Assembly: GCA_964651495.1 (NCBI GenBank) | Contig: CAZYWP010000038.1 | Span: 1-22,941 of the forward strand | Direction: 5' to 3' | Length of the DNA: 22,941 nucleotides | Source of the DNA: CAZNVB01 sp964651495 | GTDB taxonomy: Bacteria; Acidobacteriota; Aminicenantia; Aminicenantales; UBA8522 | In this document: one piece after another, positions 1 through 6,353 of the stretch | Position numbering within the stretch: the first letter of the stretch is position 1 | How the letters are laid out: each line of letters begins with the position of its first letter | Program-made: the position numbers and the translations under genes | Notes under the pieces: model-generated | The model's input: the letters and a program-made list of their open reading frames with translations, nothing else | Database searches by the model: none | What the model was told of the DNA's origin: nothing

Positions 1-70
1 CGAGGAGCGTGAGTCCGCTGCGGATTTTTTTTCGCCACAAGTTCTTATAGGCGACCTGATAAATGTTCAT
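1..70 (-). CDS. ABC transporter permease, MacB/FtsX type (N-terminal fragment, cut by window edge)
   Basis: Only the first 23 codons are present. The reverse strand from ATG at 70 reads MNIYQVAYKNLWRKKIRSGL and continues TLL, a start very typical of MacB/FtsX-type permeases: a short amphipathic 'NL.RKK.RS.LT' cytoplasmic segment just before the first membrane helix. A good ribosome site (GGAGAG, about 8 nt upstream) supports the start. It lies 22 nt after the stop of the FMN-binding-like gene, so it is probably the next gene of the same operon. By family, such permeases work with a LolD/MacB-type ATPase and act on envelope substrates or lipoproteins. The substrate cannot be told here, and the ATPase gene, if adjacent, is outside the window. 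Confidence 0.7.
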   Translation of the reverse strand, partial: MNIYQVAYKNLWRKKIRSGLTLL

Positions 71-92
71 TGTGCTAATCTCTCCTAGAATT

Positions 93-833
93 TTAAAAAA
101 TATGCGTTTGTTCCGAAACGGATCTGCTTTTTGGTGAGTATGGGTGGCACGGCGATAGTCCCCACCCGCCCGCAGCGAAATGGGGAGAGTATTTCAGGTA
201 TTTATTGCCCAGCAGAAACTCGTCCACCAGGATCAGATTTTTTTTCGTCCCCCGCAGCGCCGCCCGGAAATCCGATCCGGCTTCCGGCGCCGGGTTCCGG
301 ATGGCGGCCACGCGGCTCTCGCCCGTCGTCCGGCCGGAAAAGACGTCATAATAGTAGAAATCCCTGAGGTTGAGTCCCCTGAATTGTTCACCGAACTTGG
401 GGTCGCGAAGGCTCCCCGCATACCGGGAAGTCAGCTTCTGGAAATAGAAGGCGCGGATATTGCCCTCGAGGTCGAGGGCCAGGAAGACCTGGATGCCGCC
501 GTATTGTCCTTTCTGGTTGACGCCGTGAATGTAGCCGATGAGGTCCCGGCCGCGGAACACCTGGTACATTGTGTAGGGGACATCGATGGTCTCGTAGAGG
601 CCTTTGAACCCGTCTCCGAGCCTCCTTTCGACCTCGCGGAGGAGCGCTTCCCCTCCCTTCTGGGCGATCGAGACATAGAGCGTTTTGTAGCCGGTGGACT
701 CGGGAAAGAGGCGTTTGACGTCCCGGTCGGGGTCGTTCAGGTCGCAGCCGACGGCCGGGAAAAGCGGTGGAGCGGCAAAGGAGAGAATAAAGTAAAAAAG
801 TACGCCGTTAAAGAGGGCCCGCGGTCGCCTCAT
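93..833 (-). CDS. exported FMN-binding-domain-like protein, possible lipoprotein
   Basis: 246 residues. The N-terminus is a hydrophobic export signal (residues about 8-28) ending AVGC, so Cys30 could be a lipidated residue, although Ala at -3 is a weak lipobox. Residues about 95-160 (GYIHGVNQKGQYGGIQVFLA, then DLEGNI and a short strand) resemble the FMN_bind fold of RnfG, NqrC and NosR, where a glycine-rich strand pair precedes a D-x-x-G-x-I turn. The covalent flavinylation motif of that family (SGAT-x-T) is not clearly present. The nearest match, SGRTTGES at about 165, lacks the usual spacing, so covalent FMN is uncertain. It sits 17 nt after the barrel gene and 22 nt before the permease. 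A GAGGAG ribosome site precedes the ATG. Function inferred: envelope redox or transport accessory. Confidence 0.6.
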   Translation of the reverse strand: MRRPRALFNGVLFYFILSFAAPPLFPAVGCDLNDPDRDVKRLFPESTGYKTLYVSIAQKGGEALLREVERRLGDGFKGLYETIDVPYTMYQVFRGRDLIGYIHGVNQKGQYGGIQVFLALDLEGNIRAFYFQKLTSRYAGSLRDPKFGEQFRGLNLRDFYYYDVFSGRTTGESRVAAIRNPAPEAGSDFRAALRGTKKNLILVDEFLLGNKYLKYSPHFAAGGWGLSPCHPYSPKSRSVSEQTHIF

Positions 834-850
834 TTTTTGCTCCTCATCGG

Positions 851-1840
851 TCAGAAGATGATCCTCTTATAATAGTAAACCTGGAAAACCAGGCGGGAGT
901 CCTTCGTCTCTCCATCGTAGGCATACATTGCCCTCATGGTCAGGTCGGCCGTGGCGAGGAACGACAGCCCGGTGGAGAAATTCAGCCAGGCCTCACCGCT
1001 CTGTTTCTGGAAAATCGGTTGGATTTCCCACTTCAGCCTCTCCTCCTGGAGGAGATTAATTCCCAGGCGCCAGAAGAGGGCCAGGGCATCCTCCCCGAAC
1101 TTTTTTCCGACCATCACGTCCAGCCGGTTTTCCACGTTGTTCCAGAGATAGGAGAGGTCCGCTCCGACCAGCCTCAGGGGCCTCGGATCGGCCGAGAGAA
1201 TATCATACCCCATTGTCTCGAGAGTCTTTCCGTAGGCTGCTGACAGGCCGAAGCTGGAGTTGCTCCGGCTCAGGACTCCGATCCCGAGCCGGCCCGAAAA
1301 AAGGTAGTTTCCCTCCAGGCGAAGCGGCATGCCCGAGCCCGCGGTCAATGAGACCGCCCAGTTTCCTCGAGCGAAATCGCGGCCCAGGCCGACTCCCCAG
1401 TCCCGGTCAAACCCATAATCGTACATAGCCAACGCCGGCAGCAGGTGCGAATGCGTATCGAAAACCGAGCCGAGTCCGAGCGCCGGACGATTGTGGCCGG
1501 CCCAGAGGTCCGCCAGCGCAAGCTTAAACTTGATGTAGGCGTTATAGATCTGCGGCTCGAGCGTCCGGTCACCCGAGGCGTTCAGGGTTAGCCGTCCCTG
1601 GATGGCCAGGACGGCAAAGTCGCCGGTCTCCCCGGACAGCCGCTGCACGTAATCGAACCCCAGGCTGGGCTTCTGCATGGCCTCGCTCTGGTCCAGGGAA
1701 TAGAAAATCCAGCGGTCCCTGGCGCCGGAATATCCGCCGACGGCCTGGGCTTCGAGGTAGAAAAGCGACCCCTGGCCGAGAACCTCTCCAGCTGGAAAAA
1801 AGAGAGCAAGAAAGAGAAAGAGCGGAAGCCTTTTAAACAT
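851..1840 (-). CDS. outer-membrane beta-barrel protein (porin-like), function unknown
   Basis: About 329 residues with a signal peptide (residues 1-22, ending VLGQG). The body is built from alternating hydrophobic/polar strands rich in Tyr, Trp, Gly and Leu, with charged turns. It ends YYYKRIIF: the terminal Phe and alternate aromatics form the signal read by the BAM machinery, which points to an outer-membrane barrel of about 14-16 strands. I do not recognise a specific family. The frame opens with TTG at 1843 followed by ATG at 1840; I prefer the ATG. Either start overlaps the end of the upstream YtkA-like gene, which suggests translational coupling. Its neighbours (small exported protein, FMN-binding-like protein, MacB-type permease) suggest an outer-membrane component of one envelope system. 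Confidence 0.75.
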   Translation of the reverse strand: MFKRLPLFLFLALFFPAGEVLGQGSLFYLEAQAVGGYSGARDRWIFYSLDQSEAMQKPSLGFDYVQRLSGETGDFAVLAIQGRLTLNASGDRTLEPQIYNAYIKFKLALADLWAGHNRPALGLGSVFDTHSHLLPALAMYDYGFDRDWGVGLGRDFARGNWAVSLTAGSGMPLRLEGNYLFSGRLGIGVLSRSNSSFGLSAAYGKTLETMGYDILSADPRPLRLVGADLSYLWNNVENRLDVMVGKKFGEDALALFWRLGINLLQEERLKWEIQPIFQKQSGEAWLNFSTGLSFLATADLTMRAMYAYDGETKDSRLVFQVYYYKRIIF

Positions 1841-2312
1841 CAAACCGGAAAGCGCCGCGGAAGACCGTTGACTCGCCGCGGCGGAAGGTCAGTTTGACTT
1901 CCCATTCTCCCGGCATGACGATATTGACCGGAAGAAGGTAGTCATTCTTTTTATTCAGCTTGAACTCCTGGTACCCCGAATCATGGGCGCCGGCCATGGA
2001 AGGCATGTCAAAGCGGCCGAGGACGTTGAAGGCGGCGCTTTGATTTCCTGATTGATCAAAGACCTGGACTCTGAGGATGGTCATTCCCATCCTCGGTTTG
2101 GCCGTGAATTCATAGATAAAATAGAAATCGTCGTCGAGCGGGCATTTTTTTCCGGGGCCGGAAAGTTCCTTGTATTCCACATTTTCGGTCTGACCTGGTC
2201 CCGGCTTCGAGCGTATCCCGCCGGCAGCGGCCAGAACCGCGCCGCCGTATGCCAGGACTCCCAGGACAACGGCGGCGCTCGCCGCTATCTTAAAAGGACG
2301 TTTCGGGTTCAT
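1833..2312 (-). CDS. small exported protein with YtkA/FixH-like beta-sandwich
   Basis: 159 residues. Residues 1-30 form a Sec signal (KRPFKIAASAAVVLGVLAYG then GAVLAAAGG). The remainder is an Ig-like fold. The C-terminal half reads GRFDMPSMAGAHDSGYQEF, later PVNIVMPGEWEVKLTF, which matches the YtkA-like/FixH pattern: Met-Pro-x-Met with a His nearby, then a strand carrying 'm.G.W.v.v'. In related proteins the Met and His residues can bind copper; that role is inference here. The ATG at 2312 has a GGAGG site five bases upstream. It is the first gene of the leftward operon and overlaps the barrel gene by 8-11 nt. A sigma70-like promoter lies about 60 bp upstream. Confidence 0.6.
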   Translation of the reverse strand: MNPKRPFKIAASAAVVLGVLAYGGAVLAAAGGIRSKPGPGQTENVEYKELSGPGKKCPLDDDFYFIYEFTAKPRMGMTILRVQVFDQSGNQSAAFNVLGRFDMPSMAGAHDSGYQEFKLNKKNDYLLPVNIVMPGEWEVKLTFRRGESTVFRGAFRFDV

Positions 2313-2372
2313 CTTGTCCTCCGTTTGAAGAATCCTTGCCTTAAGTTTATTATTTCTATCGATTTTATAAAT

Positions 2373-2401
2373 ATTATAGTCTATTTTATCGGTCTTGACA
2401 A
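2373..2401 (-). promoter_or_regulatory. sigma70-like promoter of the left envelope operon
   Basis: On the minus strand, -35 TTGTCA (2401-2396) and -10 TATAAT (2378-2373, perfect consensus) are separated by exactly 17 bp. A start near 2366 gives a leader of about 54 nt before the ATG at 2312. The surrounding sequence is far more AT-rich than the genes. No transcript data are available, so this rests on sequence match only. Confidence 0.55.
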
Positions 2402-2409
2402 ACGGTCAA
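2395..2409. promoter_or_regulatory. TTGAC-N5-GTCAA inverted repeat, candidate operator
   Basis: A perfect 5-bp inverted repeat, TTGAC AAACG GTCAA, overlaps the -35 box of the left operon and lies about 40 bp upstream of the -10 of the pgs operon. It resembles half-sites of the CRP/FNR superfamily, but the 15-bp odd-centred spacing differs from the classic 14-bp FNR box. The regulator is unknown. Confidence 0.35.
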
Positions 2410-2446
2410 AGGCGGCAGGGGGCGGTTTTTTTTCCAAGGATTCCGT

Positions 2447-2452
2447 TATAAT
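2447..2452 (+). promoter_or_regulatory. candidate -10 element for pgsBCW
   Basis: A perfect TATAAT (within TTATAAT). No good -35 sits at 16-18 bp (GGTTTT is the best at 17), so it would need an activator or is weak. The leader would be about 100 nt and contains a six-bp GC hairpin (2493-2498 with 2507-2512) before the AGGAGG at 2535-2540. Confidence 0.4.
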
Positions 2453-2492
2453 GGGCTGTCCCGAGCTGCCTTGGTGCGACAGCCGGGGTCAT

Positions 2493-2512
2493 CGGCCCAA
2501 GCAGACGGGCCG
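2493..2512 (+). repeat. GC-rich hairpin in the pgs leader
   Basis: CGGCCC and GGGCCG pair around an 8-nt loop. It ends 22 nt before the AGGAGG ribosome site. There is no T-run, so it is not a classic terminator. It could be a leader stabiliser or chance pairing in GC-rich DNA; no known riboswitch class was recognised. Confidence 0.3.
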
Positions 2513-2558
2513 GCGGATGAAATGAGCTGAACACAGGAGGCCGCGCATTCGCGAGCTG

Positions 2559-3746
2559 GTGACGATCGGCGCCTGTCTTGTCCTGGCCGGTTTATTTTTT
2601 CTGGGCGAGCGGCGGGCCGTGGGGCGAAATTCAAAGCGGATACCGCTGCGAATCGGGGTGACCGGGACGAGGGGGAAATCGACGGTTACACGGCTCATTG
2701 CCGCCGCTCTCCGGGAGGCCGGGTATTCCGTCCTGGCCAAGACGACGGGGTCCAGGCCGGCCCTGATTTTTCCGGACCGAAGGGAAACCGAAATCAAGCG
2801 GCGAGGCCCGGCCACCATCCTCGAGCAGGCCAAAATCCTGCGGCTGGGGGTCAAGCTGGGCGTCCGGGCAGTCGTGGCCGAGCTGATGAGTATTCAGCCC
2901 GAGTGCGTTTTTATCGAGTCCCGCCGGATTCTCCGTCCCCAGGTCCTCGTCATCACCAACGTCCGCCTGGACCATCGGGAAGAGATGGGCCGGACAAAAC
3001 GGGAAATCGCCGCCAGTTTGGCCTCGGCCATCCCGCCTCGGGCCACTGTCTTTATTCCTGAAGCGGAGTCCTACCCGGAATTCGACTCAGCCGCCGAGCG
3101 GGCCAAGGCAACAGTCATCAAAGTCCCCGCTGGGGGAGGTCAGGAGCGCATTTCCGGCGACGCCCCGTTGCGATTTTTCCCTTTCGGCGAGCACATCGAC
3201 CTGGCTCTGGCCGTAGCCGCGCATCTCGGCATCCCGGCGGAGGCGGCCCGCCGGGGAATGGCGGAAGCCAAGCCCGACTTCGGCGGTCTCAAGGTCTGGG
3301 AAGCGCTCCTGGGAGACCCGCCGGCGCCGTGGCTGCTGGTCAGCGCCTTTGCCGCCAACGAGCCCGAATCCACGGGGGTCATCCTCGAACGGGTCAGAGA
3401 ATGGCCCGCGGCCTCGGGCCGGCCGCTGGTCGGGATCCTCATTTTCCGGTCCGACCGGGGGGACCGGACCAGGCAGTGGGTCGATGCCCTGGACAGCGGT
3501 TTCTTCTCCGGGTTTGAAAAGGTCTACCTGGCCGGCGCTCATCTTCAGGCCATGGAGGTCAGGAAGCGAAGGAAGAGGTTGCGGTTCCTGAAAATACTTT
3601 CGGTCCGTTCTCCCAACGTCATCATGGAACGCCTGGCCGCAGAGGAGCGCCGGGGCGCTGTGCTCGTCGGCTTGGGGAATATGGTCGGGCTCGGCGCCGC
3701 CCTGGTCGAGCACTGGGAACGCATCGGGAGGCCTCATGCACTATGA
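2559..3746 (+). CDS. pgsB: PgsB/CapB-type poly-gamma-glutamate synthase, ATP-dependent ligase subunit
   Basis: 395 residues, close to Bacillus PgsB (393). It opens with a membrane-anchoring helix (residues 2-15) followed by the Mur-ligase-type P-loop GTRGKST (36-42). Family-typical blocks follow: TTGSRPALIFPD, the RRGPATILEQ segment, AVVAELMSIQPE, TNVRLDH and, near the end, VGLGNMVGLG. By family it activates the gamma-carboxylate of glutamate with ATP and extends gamma-linked polymer at the inner membrane together with PgsC. The start is uncertain. GTG at 2559 is 18 nt from the strong AGGAGG (2535-2540), whereas in-frame ATT at 2547 sits at the ideal 6 nt; a TGA at 2523 blocks anything further upstream. 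It overlaps pgsC by 11 nt, implying coupled translation. The polymer could be polyglutamate or a related gamma-linked peptide. Confidence 0.92.
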   Translation: MTIGACLVLAGLFFLGERRAVGRNSKRIPLRIGVTGTRGKSTVTRLIAAALREAGYSVLAKTTGSRPALIFPDRRETEIKRRGPATILEQAKILRLGVKLGVRAVVAELMSIQPECVFIESRRILRPQVLVITNVRLDHREEMGRTKREIAASLASAIPPRATVFIPEAESYPEFDSAAERAKATVIKVPAGGGQERISGDAPLRFFPFGEHIDLALAVAAHLGIPAEAARRGMAEAKPDFGGLKVWEALLGDPPAPWLLVSAFAANEPESTGVILERVREWPAASGRPLVGILIFRSDRGDRTRQWVDALDSGFFSGFEKVYLAGAHLQAMEVRKRRKRLRFLKILSVRSPNVIMERLAAEERRGAVLVGLGNMVGLGAALVEHWERIGRPHAL

Positions 3747-4173
3747 AACGGTCTTTATCGGAGTCCTACTGGCGCTTCTCTATGCGGAGATCATGGGCCT
3801 CTATCCGGGCGGGATCATCGTCCCCGCCTTTCTGGCGCTCACCCTCGACCAGCCGTTCAGAGCGCTGGCCACCGTGGGGGTCGCCTGCCTGAGCCTGCTG
3901 ACCTATAAAGCCGCCGCCCGCTATTTCATCCTCTTCGGACGCCGCCGGTTCGTCGTCATGCTCCTTGCGGGGGGATTCTGGGCGCAAGCCTGGTTTCTCC
4001 TGGCCCCCGAGTTCTTCCCGGCGCCCCTCGAGCTCAGGGCTGTCGGTCTGATCATTCCCGGTCTCCTGGCCAATAACCTGGAACGGCAGAGATTCTGGCC
4101 GACCCTGGCTTCTCTTCTGACCGTCACGGTAAGTACTTATTTTCTGGCGGCCCTTTTCAGGCTGATCATATAA
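3736..4173 (+). CDS. pgsC: PgsC/CapC-type poly-gamma-glutamate synthase membrane subunit
   Basis: 145 residues, matching the roughly 150-residue PgsC family. It is almost wholly hydrophobic, with four to five membrane helices. The family signature ALLYAEIMGLYPGGIIVPAF near the N-terminus is clear, and ERQRFWPTLASLLTV near the C-terminus is also characteristic. PgsC is the obligatory membrane partner of PgsB in the synthase core. The ATG at 3736 has GGGAGG four bases upstream, inside the end of pgsB, so the two genes are translationally coupled. pgsW follows after 30 nt. Confidence 0.92.
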   Translation: MHYETVFIGVLLALLYAEIMGLYPGGIIVPAFLALTLDQPFRALATVGVACLSLLTYKAAARYFILFGRRRFVVMLLAGGFWAQAWFLLAPEFFPAPLELRAVGLIIPGLLANNLERQRFWPTLASLLTVTVSTYFLAALFRLII

Positions 4174-4203
4174 GAAGGAAACGAGGAGCAAGGTCACAAA
4201 GGG

Positions 4204-5328
4204 ATGCCCTACGGAGTTCAACGGAACGGGAGACAAGCCCGGGCCGCTTATTTCCTGGCTGGGCTGAGCCTCATGTTTCTCCTCCTGGCCGAGTCGATCG
4301 CCAGGCGGCCGCCGGAGGTCGGGGAAGAAATGCGACGGGCAGCGGCCCTGATGAAGGACGCGACCGAAGCCGTCCGTCGCTGCCGCGAAGCCCGGGGCAT
4401 TTCCATCGACCCCGCCTCCGATATCAACCGCACCGGGTTCATCGGCCTGGAGGCTTCGCCGATTACGACCTCTGTGGGCAACCTGGAGGCCAAACGAACG
4501 ACCGCCAATCCCGCCTTTGCCGGGCTTCTCGTTTTTCTCCTCCATGAGGCCGGTGTCAGAAAAGGCGACACTGTTGCCATCGGCGCTTCGAGCTCCTTCC
4601 CAGCGCTTATCACGGCGGCGCTCAGCGCGGCCCAAGCGCTGGAGCTGCGGCCGCTCCTTATCTGCTCGCTGGGCGCTTCTCAGTGGGGCGCCAACCATCC
4701 CGCTTTCACCTGGCTGGATATCGAGGATTGCCTGAATGATTCGGGGATTCTTACCTCCGCTCCGATCGCGCTTTCACTCGGGGGAGAGGGAGACACCGGC
4801 CAGGACATGAGCCCGGAGGGCTGCGCCCTGCTCACCCGGAGGGCTGCGCTGACCGGACTTCCCTTTCTGGCGGAATCCAGTCTGGAGAGGAATGTCGCCG
4901 AAAGGATGCGCCTTTACCGGGAGGCCGCCGCCGGCGAGGGCATCATCACGGCCTTCATCAACATCGGCGGCGGCTATGCCAACATGGGAACGGATTCGGA
5001 GATCCTGAAGGTTGCCCCCGGCCTTGCTGCCTTCCGGGCGATCCCGCCCGCCGAGCGGCGCGGGGTCATCTTCGAGATGGCCGCCCGCCGGGTTCCGGTC
5101 ATCCACCTGCTTTACATGAAAGGCCTCTGCGAGCGCTACCTCCTTCCCTGGGACCCAGAACCCCTGCCGCCGCCCGGCGAGGGGGAGGTTTTTCAGGTAA
5201 AATCTTTTTCCCGCCTGCTTTTAGCGATCATTGCCGGAACATACTTCGCGCTCGTCGCTTCATGCCTGTTGGTCTTCCGGCGGAAATCGGGAAGAAGCCC
5301 CCGGAACGGGGCGGCCGTCACCTCTTGA
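4204..5328 (+). CDS. pgsW: PgsW-type poly-gamma-glutamate system protein
   Basis: 374 residues. An N-terminal membrane anchor (about 16-32, AAYFLAGLSLMFLLLAES) is followed by a large extracytoplasmic domain and a second membrane helix near the C-terminus (about 338-358) with a short basic tail. Recognisable stretches are IGLEASPITTSVGNLEAKRT (about 80-99), VAIGASSSFPAL and INIGGGYANMGT, features of the poly-gamma-glutamate system protein (PgsW) found beside PgsB and PgsC in several non-Firmicutes lineages. Its biochemical role is unknown to me; export, assembly or anchoring of polymer is inferred from the neighbourhood. It follows pgsC by 30 nt with GAGGAG 15 nt upstream of the only possible ATG. 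Its last 11 nt overlap the convergent gene at 5318-5896. Confidence 0.8.
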   Translation: MPYGVQRNGRQARAAYFLAGLSLMFLLLAESIARRPPEVGEEMRRAAALMKDATEAVRRCREARGISIDPASDINRTGFIGLEASPITTSVGNLEAKRTTANPAFAGLLVFLLHEAGVRKGDTVAIGASSSFPALITAALSAAQALELRPLLICSLGASQWGANHPAFTWLDIEDCLNDSGILTSAPIALSLGGEGDTGQDMSPEGCALLTRRAALTGLPFLAESSLERNVAERMRLYREAAAGEGIITAFINIGGGYANMGTDSEILKVAPGLAAFRAIPPAERRGVIFEMAARRVPVIHLLYMKGLCERYLLPWDPEPLPPPGEGEVFQVKSFSRLLLAIIAGTYFALVASCLLVFRRKSGRSPRNGAAVTS

Positions 5329-5896
5329 GGGTGATTATCAAGATGCACTGGTAGGAGTCGAGCCGGTCCTTATCCTGGCAGATGCCGCGCTCGATGGTGA
5401 GGACACCCAGGGGGTATTTGGTCCAGCGATAAAGGCTGATATCATTCGCGGAGCCGGTGATGGCGGCGAGCTCCTGTACTGTTGTCTGCACCTTGGGAAG
5501 ATGCAGATACTCCAGAATCCGGTTGACCGAGTGGATGTCCTTGATGCGGAAGTACTTTTGCTCCGCATCCAGGGTCACGGACAAGGGCGGCCCGGGAACC
5601 GTGAAGACGTAGCGGACGAAACTTGTTCCGCCGGCGTAGCTTTCCTCTTTTTCGTAGATGTAGTTCGGCAGTTTTTCGGGAAAAAATGTCTCTTTCACCT
5701 GGCCCCGGATATTTCCCCAGGTGACCTTCTCGAACCCGGTGTGCTGGAGATAGAGAAGGACGGCGATCAGGAAGACGGCGAACAGCAGGGCCCGGATGAG
5801 ATTATCAGTCTCTTTTTTGACCAGGACGCGGATGATCCAGATAGCTACGAGACCAAGCAAGACGAGGACGACGTTTTTCAATAACACAGCATCCAT
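5318..5896 (-). CDS. unrecognised inner-membrane protein with two N-terminal helices
   Basis: 192 residues. There are two membrane helices at about 7-24 and 34-51, with charged KKETDN between them, then a soluble C-terminal domain of about 135 residues (FPEKLPNYIYEKEE, a beta-rich stretch, then a helical HSVNRILEYLHLPKVQTTVQ). I do not recognise the family. A very strong AGGAGGAGAG directly precedes the ATG, so the start is well supported. It converges on pgsW with an 11-nt tail-to-tail overlap. A TAGAAT -10-like box (minus strand, 5925-5920) lies upstream, but its -35 is poor. Function cannot be assigned; the convergent overlap gives no operon link. Confidence 0.7.
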   Translation of the reverse strand: MDAVLLKNVVLVLLGLVAIWIIRVLVKKETDNLIRALLFAVFLIAVLLYLQHTGFEKVTWGNIRGQVKETFFPEKLPNYIYEKEESYAGGTSFVRYVFTVPGPPLSVTLDAEQKYFRIKDIHSVNRILEYLHLPKVQTTVQELAAITGSANDISLYRWTKYPLGVLTIERGICQDKDRLDSYQCILIITLKR

Positions 5897-5996
5897 TCTC
5901 TCCTCCTCAACTTGGCTTTATTCTAACAGAATCGGGGCCTTTTTTCTTTACTTCTCCCGGCAAAAACATAAAAATATCCGATATTAGGAGGGCCGC

Positions 5997-6353
5997 ATGA
6001 AAAAAAGCCTCGTTCTTTTAGTCGCAGTAGCAGCCCTATTTAGCTTCCTATTCCCACAGGTCTCGAAGGCCGGAGAGGAAAAGCCGCCCGAAGTGATCTC
6101 GTTGCTTGGGAAGAAACTTTATGCCACCCCGGCGGAAGGGGAGGAGTTGTCCAAGCTCGAGGCCGGACTCCAGGAGGCGTTGAAGGCGGTCGAGGCTGAT
6201 CCTGAGAACAAAAAAATAGGGGACGGTCCTAATTTTGTTAATCTAAGCTTAACTCTCCATCGGAGGTCAGTGCCGCCACCGATTATCAACCCCGCGACAG
6301 CCCGGCCAACTTCAGGCAGTTACTCACCGCATAGGCCTGATAATCGTTGTTGA
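5997..6353 (+). pseudogene. exported protein, probably truncated after about residue 71
   Basis: The first 71 residues look real: AGGAGG at a good distance from the ATG, a Sec signal (MKKSLVLLVAVAALFSFLFP, cleavage near SKA-GEE), then a helical, TPR-like segment (GEELSKLEAGLQEALKAVEA followed by DPEN). From about 6210 the reading frame runs through an A7 tract and the motif TAGGGGACGGTCCTAATTTT into low-complexity, Ser/Pro/Arg-rich residues that overlap the end of the convergent DUF72 gene by 68 nt. That tail does not look like protein. The DPEN ending recalls the start of a TPR repeat, so the gene is likely the remnant of a longer TPR-type exported protein cut by a repeat or deletion. Confidence 0.5.
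6210..6241. repeat. GGGGACGGTCC motif, REP-like or weak terminator
   Basis: TAGGGGACGGTCCTAATTTT follows an A7 run. The core looks like a degenerate copy of the palindrome GGGGACGGTCCCC, a motif I associate with REP-type elements and their IS200-like transposases in metagenomic genomes (recollection, not a search). Read on the minus strand it is a short TAGG/CCTA hairpin followed by T7, so it may also end the DUF72 transcript, whose stop is about 45 nt upstream on that strand. Confidence 0.35.

Noticed and set aside
2395..2423. TTGACA at 2395-2400 as the -35 of a plus-strand pgs promoter
   Set aside because: At 16-18 bp downstream the sequence is GC-rich (GGGGGC) with no -10; the only TATAAT is 46 bp away.
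2453..2558. Riboswitch in the pgs leader
   Set aside because: The leader holds one hairpin but none of the conserved blocks I know for TPP, cobalamin, glycine, c-di-GMP or SAM riboswitches.
3766..4698. 310-codon minus-strand open frame opposite pgsC and pgsW
   Set aside because: Both pgs genes are well supported on the plus strand; the reverse frame is a Gly/Arg/Glu-rich shadow.
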